From contig JAAXVQ010000180.1 in NCBI GenBank assembly GCA_013335425.1, positions 1-5,079 of the forward strand: a stretch of DNA of 5,079 bases, given 5' to 3'. Positions within the stretch are counted from its first letter, which is position 1. Each line of letters begins with the position of its first letter. Position numbers and translations under genes: made by a program. Below the pieces are notes generated by a model. It was not told where the DNA came from, searched no databases, and was given only the letters and a program-made list of their open reading frames with translations. Below, in pieces: positions 1-5,079 of this stretch. Origin of the DNA: Candidatus Firestoneibacteriota bacterium. GTDB taxonomy: Bacteria; Oederibacteriota; JAAXVQ01.

Positions 1-793
1 GCACGCCCCGAACTAAGCGATAGACGGGAAGCACGGTCAGCCCCGGATCGGCACTGTCGGCCAAGCACATCATGACCGTATCATCCTCGGGAACCGGGAG
101 GCCGCGATGCCGGTCACGGTAGTTCAAAGCCGTGGAGTATCGATGATGGCCGTCGGCAATGAGCAGTTTTTTACTGCGCATCTGCGACTGGAAAAACTTG
201 ACCTCGTCAGACGCGTTCACCACCCAAAGTTTTTGACGATTGCCTGACCAGTCCTTAAAATCCGCCCAAGGGGTTCTCCGACAGATTTTTTTCAGCCAGG
301 CCGCGCAGGTGCCTGGGGTGTCGCGGTACAGAGAAAACACCGGCGAAAAACTCACACCCGTGGCTTCCAGCAGGTTCAGTCGATCGGTTTTGGGGCCTTG
401 AAAAGTCCTTTCATGCGGCAGAACGCTGCCCTCGCCCAAGGGTTCCAACTTGACCCGGCACATGACGCCCGTAAAAGTTCGGGACGCGCCGCGGGGATCC
501 ATATAGTGCGTTTGCAATACGTAAAACGCCGGACGCTTATCCACCCCCAAAACGCCCCGTTTAAGCCAATCACCCAAAACCGCGCGCGCGCGGGTGTACC
601 GGTTCCGGCTGTCCCTGTCGTCCGGTTTGACGCGGCCGTACTCCAAACGGATGATGTTTTCCGGCGACGCACGGTAAAAACGTTCCTGATCTTTGGGGGA
701 AATAATGTCATAAGGCGGGGTGACCAATTTGGCAAGCTGTTTGGCTAAAGCGGGTGCGTAGCGCAATCCGGGAAAAGGAACGACGGTGGCCAT
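1..793 (-). CDS. DUF1015 family protein (COG4198-type), N-terminal part, runs off left edge
   Basis: An uninterrupted frame runs from an ATG at 793 to the left edge, giving 264 codons without a stop. The translation carries the DUF1015 family landmarks in order: a TPPYDIIS segment (residues 25-32), NIIRLE (46-51), a LPHERTF segment (125-131), the signature IADGHHRYSTALN (212-224), and LPVYRLV (256-262). The His-rich GHHR block is the most conserved part of the family and is intact. Family members are usually about 400-450 residues, so roughly the last third lies outside the window. No biochemical function is firmly established; from memory, relatives often sit near serine-biosynthesis genes in some Firmicutes, which is not seen here. 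The start lies 3 bases after the stop of the cyclic-nucleotide-fold gene, with only a weak purine-rich stretch before it, so translational coupling is likely. I see no signal peptide or membrane segment; it is probably cytoplasmic. Family assignment is firm, function unknown. Confidence 0.93.
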   Translation of the reverse strand, partial: MATVVPFPGLRYAPALAKQLAKLVTPPYDIISPKDQERFYRASPENIIRLEYGRVKPDDRDSRNRYTRARAVLGDWLKRGVLGVDKRPAFYVLQTHYMDPRGASRTFTGVMCRVKLEPLGEGSVLPHERTFQGPKTDRLNLLEATGVSFSPVFSLYRDTPGTCAAWLKKICRRTPWADFKDWSGNRQKLWVVNASDEVKFFQSQMRSKKLLIADGHHRYSTALNYRDRHRGLPVPEDDTVMMCLADSADPGLTVLPVYRLVRGV

Positions 794-796
794 GCG

Positions 797-1282
797 CTAA
801 TTGGCTTTCTTCATTTCACGCTGAACCCGGTCTTTCCAAGCGGTCAGGGCTACGAGTTCTTCGTTGGTGTTGCGCAAACGCTGGGAAAGTACGGTAATAA
901 TTTGCCGCAGCAGTTTGTAGGCCAAAAGCAAGTCCTTCTTGAGCAAATCGTCCAAACCCGCTTTGGGGATCAGCATGCAGCGGGTTTCCTCCAGCGCGGT
1001 CACGTTGGCCGAATACGGCAGGCTGTCGAAGCAGGACATTTCTCCGAAAATCGACTGGGGTCCCAACGAAGTGATGACCTTATCCTTCTGCCCTTCCATT
1101 TTCTTGGTGACGCGCACTCGTCCTTTGACGATCACATAAAGTGCGCTGCCCTCTTTGCCTTCTTCTAAAATCAAAGTTTCGGAAGGAAAAAGTTTGGTCT
1201 TGGCAAGTTTGAAAATCTTCTCCAGCTCTTCGTCGTTGAGTTCCTCAAAAATGTTGATGGTCCGCAGCAGTCCAATGTCCAT
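797..1282 (-). CDS. Stand-alone cyclic-nucleotide-binding-fold (CRP/FNR-like sensor) protein without DNA-binding domain
   Basis: A 161-residue protein when read from the ATG at 1282. Residues about 10-110 form one cNMP-binding beta-roll: an IFEELNDEEL lead-in (11-20), ETLILEEGKEGSALYVIVKGRVRV (35-58), and the phosphate-binding cassette FGEMSCFDSLPYSANV (79-94). The cassette keeps Gly80 and Glu81, but Tyr90 stands where E. coli CRP has Arg82, the residue that grips the cyclic phosphate. Canonical cAMP/cGMP binding is therefore doubtful. Residues about 117-160 are a charged helical tail; there is no helix-turn-helix, so it is not a complete transcription factor. It may act by protein-protein contact or bind another ligand. 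An in-frame ATG at 1336 would add 18 residues. I prefer 1282 because the family fold begins right after it and GGTGG sits 6 bases upstream, but the choice is not certain. The gene ends 3 bases before the DUF1015 gene and lies 66 bases after the secreted-protein gene. Confidence 0.9.
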   Translation of the reverse strand: MDIGLLRTINIFEELNDEELEKIFKLAKTKLFPSETLILEEGKEGSALYVIVKGRVRVTKKMEGQKDKVITSLGPQSIFGEMSCFDSLPYSANVTALEETRCMLIPKAGLDDLLKKDLLLAYKLLRQIITVLSQRLRNTNEELVALTAWKDRVQREMKKAN

Positions 1283-1348
1283 GTTAGGCCACCGTTCCTG
1301 TTCCAAAATAAAGTGCCCACCCCGTATCGCCAACATCGCTTCCCGGCG

Positions 1349-1894
1349 TCAATAATCGATTTGCATCAAAGTCATTGTCCAAAGAGGTTCGGTCGGGAAA
1401 AGCTCCGGTCCCGGCGCCTGTGCCAACCGCGGCACGGATTGATCCGGCACCCGGTTGACGCTCCCCAGGGCCACCGCCAAAGAACTTCCCAACGCCAAGC
1501 CCAAGACCACCCACATATCGGCGGGCTTAAACGAGGTCGGAAACCTGCCCTGCACCGAAGCGTCCACTGCGGAAACTGCGGCGTAACCATAAAGCGCCGT
1601 AAAAGGCAGCGAGACCAAAAAGTGGACTTCAAAATCTTCCAGCCACCGGTTTTCTGAATAGAGGGCCTTGCCCTGAGCCGGGGTGCTGTTGCCGACGCTT
1701 TGGACCTGAACCGGCAAGGTTCCGCCGACGGCTTCAATGCCGCGGGGACCGACCTCAAACTTATCCGGCGCAGAGGTCACTTGTCCCGCCGGCGTATTGC
1801 CCGCCGAAACCGGGATTGCGGCCGTTTCCGCCCAGGCCGTGCCCGCCAGCGCCCACCCCAGGATCAACCACCCGACACTGCTCCGCCAAGTCAT
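1349..1894 (-). CDS. Small secreted/membrane protein of unknown function
   Basis: I do not recognise a named family in this 181-residue protein. The N-terminus (MTWRSS, then a hydrophobic run to residue 20) ends in AWA-ET at 20-24, a good signal-peptidase I site after Ala22. A Pro/Gly/Thr-rich low-complexity stretch follows (about 25-75). Then come WLEDFEVHFLVSLPFTALYGY (84-104, an amphipathic to hydrophobic segment) and MWVVLGLALGSSLAVALG (127-144, a good membrane helix candidate). The C-terminus alternates polar and hydrophobic residues and ends in an aromatic residue (TMTLMQIDY). This could be an inner-membrane protein with two helices or a periplasmic/outer-membrane-associated one. The start is secure because a perfect AGGAGG lies 5 bases upstream of the ATG. 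Codon use and third-position GC resemble the neighbours, so I take it as a real gene. It follows hisG on the same strand after a 117-bp gap and precedes the cyclic-nucleotide-fold gene. Confidence 0.8.
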   Translation of the reverse strand: MTWRSSVGWLILGWALAGTAWAETAAIPVSAGNTPAGQVTSAPDKFEVGPRGIEAVGGTLPVQVQSVGNSTPAQGKALYSENRWLEDFEVHFLVSLPFTALYGYAAVSAVDASVQGRFPTSFKPADMWVVLGLALGSSLAVALGSVNRVPDQSVPRLAQAPGPELFPTEPLWTMTLMQIDY

Positions 1895-1899
1895 CGCGC

Positions 1900-1905
1900 C
1901 CTCCT
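1900..1905 (-). promoter_or_regulatory. Consensus Shine-Dalgarno of the secreted-protein gene
   Basis: The minus strand reads AGGAGG here, followed by 5 bases and the ATG at 1894. It is the strongest ribosome-binding site in the window and fixes the start of the 181-residue protein. Its strength contrasts with the weak sites of the two downstream genes. Confidence 0.85.
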
Positions 1906-1915
1906 AAAAGCCAAA

Positions 1916-1979
1916 GCAATTGAAAATTTTAATTTAACCGCAATTGAGCTTGTGGTTGTCCGGCTCAATTCTCAATTGC
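1916..1979 (-). repeat. Cluster of CAATTGAG-type arms able to form alternative hairpins in the hisG-downstream leader
   Basis: On the plus strand, GCAATTGAG (1940-1948) is the exact complement of CTCAATTGC (1971-1979), a 9-bp pair. The shifted AATTGAGC (1942-1949) is the exact complement of GCTCAATT (1963-1970), an 8-bp pair with a 13-base loop. The two share the same arm and exclude each other. A further copy GCAATTGA (1916-1923) can pair with the arm at 1972-1979 (8 bp). In a minus-strand transcript this last arm lies 10 bases before the AGGAGG of the secreted-protein gene. The tail after the central hairpin is rich in A and U but has no clean U-run, so it is a poor intrinsic terminator. 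The pairings are seen directly; a regulatory role is inference, and part of the repetition could come from the self-complementary AATT core in AT-rich DNA. Confidence 0.55.
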
Positions 1980-1985
1980 TCCGGT

Positions 1986-2009
1986 GTTTGAGCAGTCGAC
2001 GGCTCAAAC
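1986..2009 (-). terminator. hisG: Perfect 8-bp hairpin just after the hisG stop (terminator-like or 3'-end stabilising)
   Basis: GTTTGAGC (1986-1993) and GCTCAAAC (2002-2009) are perfect inverted repeats around an 8-base loop that contains the palindrome GTCGAC. The stem starts 2 bases after the hisG TAG. No U-run follows on either strand, so it does not meet the usual rule for an intrinsic terminator. It may protect the hisG mRNA end, or pair with the TTGAGC arms further on. Its six inner bases (GCTCAA) are also complementary to the AATTGAGC arm at 1963-1970. Confidence 0.4.
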
Positions 2010-2011
2010 GC

Positions 2012-2881
2012 CTAGGGCACCACTTTGTTCAGCGGATACTCGATGATGCCCTGGGCGCCGGCGCGCTTGAGTTTGGGAATCAAATCGCGCACGGTTTTCT
2101 CGTCCACGATGGTTTCCACATCGAGCCAAGCGTCATCGGTCAACTGGGCGATGGTCGGCTTTTTCATGGCCGGCAAAAGCGAGAGCACCTTTTTCAGGTC
2201 GGTTTTCAGGACGTTCATCTTCAACCCCACCTTGACCTCGGCCAAAAGCGCGCCCTGCAGCAACATGCAGAGGGCTTCGATCTTCTGGCGTTTGGCGTCG
2301 TCCTTCCAAGCCGACCGGTTGGCGATCAGCAGCGTGGTGGAAGTCATCACCGTGTCCACGATGCGCAGGTTGTTCGCCCGCAACGAACTGCCGGTCTCGG
2401 TCAATTCGACAATGGCATCCGCCAACTGCGGCGGTTTGGCCTCGGTTGCGCCCCAGGAAAACTCCACTTCGGCTTTGACCTTGTGCCGCAGCAAATAGGT
2501 CTTGACCACGTTGACCAATTCGGTGGCAATGCGCTTGCCCTTCAAATCCTTCACGCTCTTGACGGGTGACGATTCGGGTACGGCCAGAACCCAGCGTACG
2601 GACCCCAAGCCCTGTTTGGCGTAGGTCAACTCGGCCACGGTTTGCACGCTCGCCCTGTTCTCGGCGGTCCAATCCGCGCCCGTGAGCCCGACGTCCAAGA
2701 CGCCCGATTCCACATAACGCGGTATTTCCTGCGCCCGGACCAGCATGACCTGGATCTCCGGATCGTCGATCCGAGGATAATAGCTGCGGGAACTCGAAGA
2801 GATCGTGTACCCGGCCTTTTTCATCAAAGCGAACGTCGATTCCTTCAAACTGCCGGCGGGCAAAGCTAATTTTAAAATCAC
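2012..2881 (-). CDS. hisG: ATP phosphoribosyltransferase, long (HisG-L) form
   Basis: This cytoplasmic enzyme joins ATP and PRPP to make N1-(5-phosphoribosyl)-ATP, the first and feedback-controlled step of histidine synthesis. From a GTG at 2881 the product is 289 residues, normal for the long form. It begins with the family's typical [36 protein letters not shown] (49-68) and the following ADW (69-71) belong to the catalytic core. The PRPP-binding motif is [13 protein letters not shown] (158-170). Residues about 216-289 are the C-terminal regulatory (HisG_C) domain that binds histidine in the long form, so no HisZ partner should be needed. The longer reading from an ATG at 2914 adds 11 atypical residues. 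I prefer GTG because GAGG lies 6 bases before it and the protein then starts exactly like its relatives. It heads the minus-strand cluster; no other his gene is in view. Function is highly certain. Confidence 0.97.
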   Translation of the reverse strand: MILKLALPAGSLKESTFALMKKAGYTISSSSRSYYPRIDDPEIQVMLVRAQEIPRYVESGVLDVGLTGADWTAENRASVQTVAELTYAKQGLGSVRWVLAVPESSPVKSVKDLKGKRIATELVNVVKTYLLRHKVKAEVEFSWGATEAKPPQLADAIVELTETGSSLRANNLRIVDTVMTSTTLLIANRSAWKDDAKRQKIEALCMLLQGALLAEVKVGLKMNVLKTDLKKVLSLLPAMKKPTIAQLTDDAWLDVETIVDEKTVRDLIPKLKRAGAQGIIEYPLNKVVP

Positions 2882-2884
2882 GAA

Positions 2885-2891
2885 CCACCTC
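2885..2891 (-). promoter_or_regulatory. hisG: Ribosome-binding site that decides the GTG start of hisG
   Basis: The minus strand reads GAGGTGG here. The GAGG core (2888-2891) is 6 bases from the GTG at 2881. It would lie inside the coding sequence if translation began at the upstream in-frame ATG codons (2893 or 2914), which supports the shorter 289-residue product. Confidence 0.7.
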
Positions 2892-2955
2892 ATGCAAAAA
2901 ATGAATTGAATCACGGGAAAAGCCGTCCAACCGCTCTCCCTCCGGATCCACCGTT

Positions 2956-2972
2956 TTGCGCAAGCCGCGCAA
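2956..2972 (-). repeat. TTGCGC inverted repeat at the start of the hisG leader
   Basis: TTGCGC (2956-2961) and GCGCAA (2967-2972) form a 6-bp GC-rich stem with a 5-base loop; TTGCGCAA at 2956-2963 is also a perfect palindrome. With the promoter proposed upstream, this hairpin would fall within the first 20 or so bases of the hisG transcript. It could stabilise the 5' end or be an operator half-site pair. A third GCGCAA lies at 3006-3011, inside the proposed -35 box. Confidence 0.4.
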
Positions 2973-2981
2973 CGTGCGTTA

Positions 2982-3011
2982 TTTATATCACCGCAGTAAC
3001 GCCGGGCGCAA
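2982..3011 (-). promoter_or_regulatory. Candidate sigma-70 promoter for hisG and the minus-strand cluster
   Basis: On the minus strand, TTGCGC (3006-3011) as -35 and TATAAA (2982-2987) as -10 are separated by 18 bases. The -10 matches the consensus at 5 of 6 positions, the -35 at only 3 of 6. Transcription would begin near 2975, leaving a leader of about 95 bases before the hisG GTG. The leader holds no run of His codons and no evident terminator/antiterminator pair, so classical his attenuation is not supported. Confidence 0.45.
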
Positions 3012-3020
3012 GATTTTTAT

Positions 3021-3048
3021 TTGAATTTTAAAAAGGCCGGGGTATACT
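3021..3048 (+). promoter_or_regulatory. Candidate sigma-70 promoter for rlmN and the PASTA gene
   Basis: TTGAAT (3021-3026) and TATACT (3043-3048) are separated by 16 bases, with 4 of 6 and 5 of 6 consensus matches. Transcription would start near 3055, giving a leader of about 120 bases. This leader contains a short hairpin GGCCG-CAT-CGGCC (3084-3096) and nothing else I can name. The box lies back to back with the proposed hisG promoter. Confidence 0.55.
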
Positions 3049-3160
3049 CTGGGGCGTCGCTTTTGCCGGCTTCAACCGTCTGTGGCCGCATCGGCCGGCG
3101 GGATCGTTCTCAGGTTCAAGTCAAATTCCCCGTTTCCCAAAGCGGTGAATTTCAGCATTT

Positions 3161-3166
3161 AAGGAG
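3161..3166 (+). promoter_or_regulatory. rlmN: Shine-Dalgarno of rlmN with long spacing to its GTG
   Basis: AAGGAG is the only good ribosome-binding site upstream of rlmN. It overlaps an in-frame TAA (3160-3162), so the start must lie after it. The GTG at 3178 is 11 bases away, longer than usual. The only better-placed in-frame codon is a rare ATT at 3172. The next ATG (3238) would cut into the conserved N-terminal domain. Confidence 0.7.
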
Positions 3167-3177
3167 CGTCGATTTTC

Positions 3178-4227
3178 GTGCCGCCACAGCCCCGCAAGGA
3201 CATTTTCGACGTTTCCCCTTCTCAACTCGACGAGCTGATGAACGCCTGGGGTGAAACGCCTTTCCGCGTGCGCCAGATCATTGCCGCGGCCTGGGCGCCC
3301 GAGACCGCAAGTTTCGCCCAGATCACCACCTTGCCCCTGGCCTTGCGCCGCAAACTGGACGAACACTTTTTCATACCCGCGCCCTGGGTCCCCAAATCGG
3401 TATTTACGGCCGCCGACGGAACCGCCAAGGCGGTTTTCGAACTCTCCGACGGACGGCAAATCGAAAGCGTCTCGATCCCCCTGCCCCGACGCCTGACTTT
3501 CTGCCTTTCTTCCCAAGTCGGGTGCGCGCTGGGCTGCCGTTTTTGCGCCACAGCGCGTATGGGCTTCGTTCGCCATTTAAGCACCGGTGAGATCGTGGGG
3601 CAGTTGCGGGGGCTCCGGGCCTATGGAAGCAAATTACCGACCAACGTGGTGCTGATGGGCATGGGAGAACCCCTGCAAAACCTGGACTCCGTCCGGGGCT
3701 TCGTGGAGCTCATCTCTCACCCTCAGGCGCTGAGCTGGTCGCCCAACAAAACCACCATTTCCACCAGCGGCTGGCTGCCCGGGTTGGAAGACTTAATCAC
3801 GCATCCGCTTCCGGCCAAGCTGGCCTTTTCCTTCAACGCCGTGACCGACGAAATCCGCAACCGGATTATGCCCGTCAATCGCCGCTATCCGTTGTCCGAC
3901 GTGCTGGCAACCCTTAAAAAATACTCCCGCGCCAAAAGTGAAACTTTGACCGTGGAGTATGTGCTGCTCAAGGGCGTCAACGACCGTTTGGAAGACGCGC
4001 GCCTTTTGGTAAGGCTTTTAAAAGCCTTGCCCTCCAAGATCAACCTGATCCCCTTCAACGAAATCCCCGGCATCCCTTTCCAGGCGCCGGATCCGGAAAC
4101 GGTCCTGGCTTTCAAAGCCGAGCTGCAAAAACACGGGGCCCTGACGACCCTGCGTTCCTCCCGAGGCGCGGAAATCGGGGCTGCGTGCGGCCAATTGGCC
4201 CGCCAGCCTCAGAAGCAGGCCGCATGA
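3178..4227 (+). CDS. rlmN: Dual-specificity RNA methyltransferase RlmN (23S rRNA A2503 / tRNA A37 C2-methylation)
   Basis: A radical-SAM enzyme that methylates carbon 2 of A2503 in 23S rRNA and of A37 in some tRNAs, tuning peptidyl-transferase function and decoding accuracy. The 349 residues are a normal length. An N-terminal helical RNA-binding domain (about 8-65, with GETPFRVRQI at 25-34) precedes the radical-SAM barrel. The 4Fe-4S ligands are Cys116, Cys120 and Cys123 in the motif CALGCRFC; GMGEP (161-165) binds SAM. The two mechanistic cysteines are present: Cys109 in TFCLSSQVG, and Cys337 in GAACGQL, which carries the methyl group. SFNA (218-221) matches the SLHA/SLNA position of relatives, and VLLKGVND (262-269) is typical. 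All key residues are intact, so it should be active. The GTG at 3178 is the most likely start. Its TGA overlaps the next gene's ATG, so the two are co-transcribed. Cfr is unlikely given the housekeeping-type sequence. Confidence 0.97.
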   Translation: MPPQPRKDIFDVSPSQLDELMNAWGETPFRVRQIIAAAWAPETASFAQITTLPLALRRKLDEHFFIPAPWVPKSVFTAADGTAKAVFELSDGRQIESVSIPLPRRLTFCLSSQVGCALGCRFCATARMGFVRHLSTGEIVGQLRGLRAYGSKLPTNVVLMGMGEPLQNLDSVRGFVELISHPQALSWSPNKTTISTSGWLPGLEDLITHPLPAKLAFSFNAVTDEIRNRIMPVNRRYPLSDVLATLKKYSRAKSETLTVEYVLLKGVNDRLEDARLLVRLLKALPSKINLIPFNEIPGIPFQAPDPETVLAFKAELQKHGALTTLRSSRGAEIGAACGQLARQPQKQAA

Positions 4228-5079
4228 AATCCAAACCGCGTTCACCCTTGTTGGGACGATATTTGCTCATGGTCTTCGGACTCTCCTTCATGGTCTTTGT
4301 CCTGAGCGCCTTGCTCACCTCGCGGATTTTGAACCGCGTCATGGTGGCCGAGGTACCCGACATTACCGGCAAAAGCGTCGAGGCCGCCCGCGGCGCCCTG
4401 CGTCTGAAACATTTGAGCATGGACATCGCCGAGTTCCGTTTTGACGCCCATATGCAGCTCAACCAAATTATTTCCCAAGACCCCAAACCCGGCCAGACCG
4501 TTAAGAGCGGACGCATGGTCCGAGTCGTGGTTTCCCGCGGTTCCCAGACCGTTAAGCTGCCCGCCTTGACCGGACTTACCCTGCGCGACGCCGGCCTGGC
4601 CTTGAGTGAAAAAGGCGTGAGCGCCGGGAAGGTGTCCTTGTGGTACAACGCGGAAGCGCCCAAAAACACCGTCTTGGACCAAGTCCCGGCTGCGGGTCAA
4701 TACCTGCCCCAAGGATCACGCGTGGATTTGCTGGTTTCCCTGGGCTCCCGCCCGGTCCGCTGGGTCATGCCCGCGCTTAAAGGCCTGGAATTCGGAGAAG
4801 TAAACCGAATAATTAAATTTCTAAAATTGAACCTGCAAACCCTGCGGCGCAAGCCGGACAGCACCCTGCCCGCCAACACGGTGGTGGAACAGCGCCCGGC
4901 GGCCGGCGAGCGCGTGGAAGGCGGCCAAGCGGTTTCTCTTTTGCTTACCCAAGGCACCCAAGACGTCCAAAAACCCGGGCGCTATGTGACGATCCGTTAT
5001 CGCCTGCCGGCGGGTAAAAGTTCCCAACGCTTGAAAATGATCCTTAAGGATGATACCGGACTGCATGAGATCCACAACG
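4224..5079 (+). CDS. Membrane-anchored protein with three PASTA domains, no kinase, C-terminus beyond right edge
   Basis: An open frame of 285 codons reaches the right edge. A short basic N-terminus (MKSKPRS) is followed by one transmembrane helix (about 12-35), so the rest should lie outside the cytoplasm. Three tandem PASTA domains follow, at about 43-106, 110-174 and 179-244. Each starts with a P-x-x-x-G turn (P45, P113, P183) and ends with a Q-x-P-x-x-G...V/L-S/T-x-G block (from Q85, Q153, Q223). PASTA domains are known from Ser/Thr kinases and penicillin-binding proteins, where some bind muropeptides or act as spacers. Here there is no kinase or transpeptidase in the visible part and the N-terminal cytoplasmic tail is far too short for one. 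Residues 245-285, beginning after TQG with basic and beta-type sequence (YVTIRYRLP at 254-262), belong to a further region cut by the window. The start is set by the ATGA overlap with rlmN. An envelope or cell-division-related role is inference. Confidence 0.9.
   Translation, partial: MKSKPRSPLLGRYLLMVFGLSFMVFVLSALLTSRILNRVMVAEVPDITGKSVEAARGALRLKHLSMDIAEFRFDAHMQLNQIISQDPKPGQTVKSGRMVRVVVSRGSQTVKLPALTGLTLRDAGLALSEKGVSAGKVSLWYNAEAPKNTVLDQVPAAGQYLPQGSRVDLLVSLGSRPVRWVMPALKGLEFGEVNRIIKFLKLNLQTLRRKPDSTLPANTVVEQRPAAGERVEGGQAVSLLLTQGTQDVQKPGRYVTIRYRLPAGKSSQRLKMILKDDTGLHEIHN

Larger units (their letters stand above)
2882..3177. other. Divergent hisG-rlmN intergenic region
   Basis: This 296-bp stretch between the divergent hisG and rlmN starts holds the two back-to-back promoter candidates (2982-3011 minus, 3021-3048 plus), the TTGCGC inverted repeat (2956-2972), the two ribosome-binding sites and a small GGCCG hairpin (3084-3096). 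The open frames crossing it lack ribosome-binding sites or known protein features, and I see no small gene here. An AT-rich core at about 3010-3035 separates GC-rich flanks, as expected of a promoter region. Confidence 0.6.

Noticed and set aside
376..748. Alternative frames (376-735 minus, 398-748 plus) within the DUF1015 gene
   Set aside because: The partial DUF1015 frame running to the left edge contains the family signature and explains the region.
1283..1336. 18-residue N-terminal extension of the cyclic-nucleotide-fold protein from the ATG at 1336
   Set aside because: The purine-rich GGGAAG is only about 2 bases from that ATG, and the extra residues do not belong to the fold. It is kept as an alternative but not chosen.
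1700..2569. 289-codon plus-strand open frame opposite hisG and the secreted-protein gene
   Set aside because: It is antisense to the secure hisG, has an Arg/His/Gln-rich composition typical of a shadow frame, crosses the intergenic gap and shows no family motif.
2133..2972. Long minus-strand frame from a TTG at 2972, overlapping hisG in another frame
   Set aside because: The Arg/Gly-rich composition is a GC-frame shadow of hisG, which has complete family motifs in its own frame. No ribosome-binding site supports it.
2892..2975. Histidine-attenuator leader peptide upstream of hisG
   Set aside because: No short reading frame with a run of His codons, and no terminator with a U-run, is present in the leader.
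3065..3099. Two GCCGGC copies and a GGCCG hairpin as a riboswitch in the rlmN leader
   Set aside because: The stem is only 5 bp and the copies are simple palindromes in GC-rich DNA. No known riboswitch core is recognisable.
3121..3584. Minus-strand frames (3121-3576 and 3222-3584) inside rlmN
   Set aside because: Both are antisense to an intact rlmN with all catalytic motifs and have no ribosome-binding site or recognisable domain.
4112..5075. Minus-strand frames opposite the PASTA gene
   Set aside because: The plus-strand frame has three clear PASTA repeats; the opposite frames have shadow composition and no motif.

Overview
The window reads as ordinary, compact chromosomal DNA from a fairly GC-rich bacterium. 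It holds two divergent gene clusters that face away from an intergenic region at about 2882-3177. The mix is a long-form HisG, a lone cyclic-nucleotide-type domain protein, a DUF1015 protein, RlmN and a kinase-free membrane PASTA protein. This suits a Gram-negative-type lineage such as a deltaproteobacterium-like or candidate-phylum (for example Omnitrophota-like) bacterium. That placement is an inference from gene style only; no marker gene here fixes the taxonomy. I see no rRNA, tRNA, CRISPR array, insertion sequence or phage gene.

Left (minus-strand) cluster, in transcription order: hisG (2881 to 2012), a small secreted or membrane protein of unknown function (1894 to 1349), a stand-alone cyclic-nucleotide-binding-fold protein (1282 to 797) and the N-terminal 264 codons of a DUF1015 protein (793 to beyond the left edge). 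The last two are separated by only 3 bases and are probably translated together. Between hisG and the secreted-protein gene lies a 117-bp gap. It carries one perfect 8-bp hairpin next to the hisG stop and a family of CAATTGAG/CTCAATTG arms that could pair in several mutually exclusive ways, the last arm ending close to an ideal AGGAGG ribosome-binding site. This is the most unusual non-coding structure in the window.

Right (plus-strand) cluster: rlmN (3178-4227), encoding the radical-SAM methyltransferase of 23S rRNA A2503 and tRNA A37, overlaps by 4 bases (ATGA) the start of a membrane-anchored protein with three extracytoplasmic PASTA domains. That gene runs off the right edge. Back-to-back sigma-70-like promoters, with -35 boxes 9 bp apart, can be drawn between hisG and rlmN.

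Functionally the window combines histidine biosynthesis (first committed step), translation-fidelity RNA modification, a probable cell-envelope/peptidoglycan-contact protein, and three proteins of unknown role. I do not see a clear new multi-gene system. The points most worth a second look are the multi-arm leader, the cyclic-nucleotide-fold protein that lacks the phosphate-binding arginine and any DNA-binding domain, its coupling to DUF1015, and the unusual start region of rlmN.
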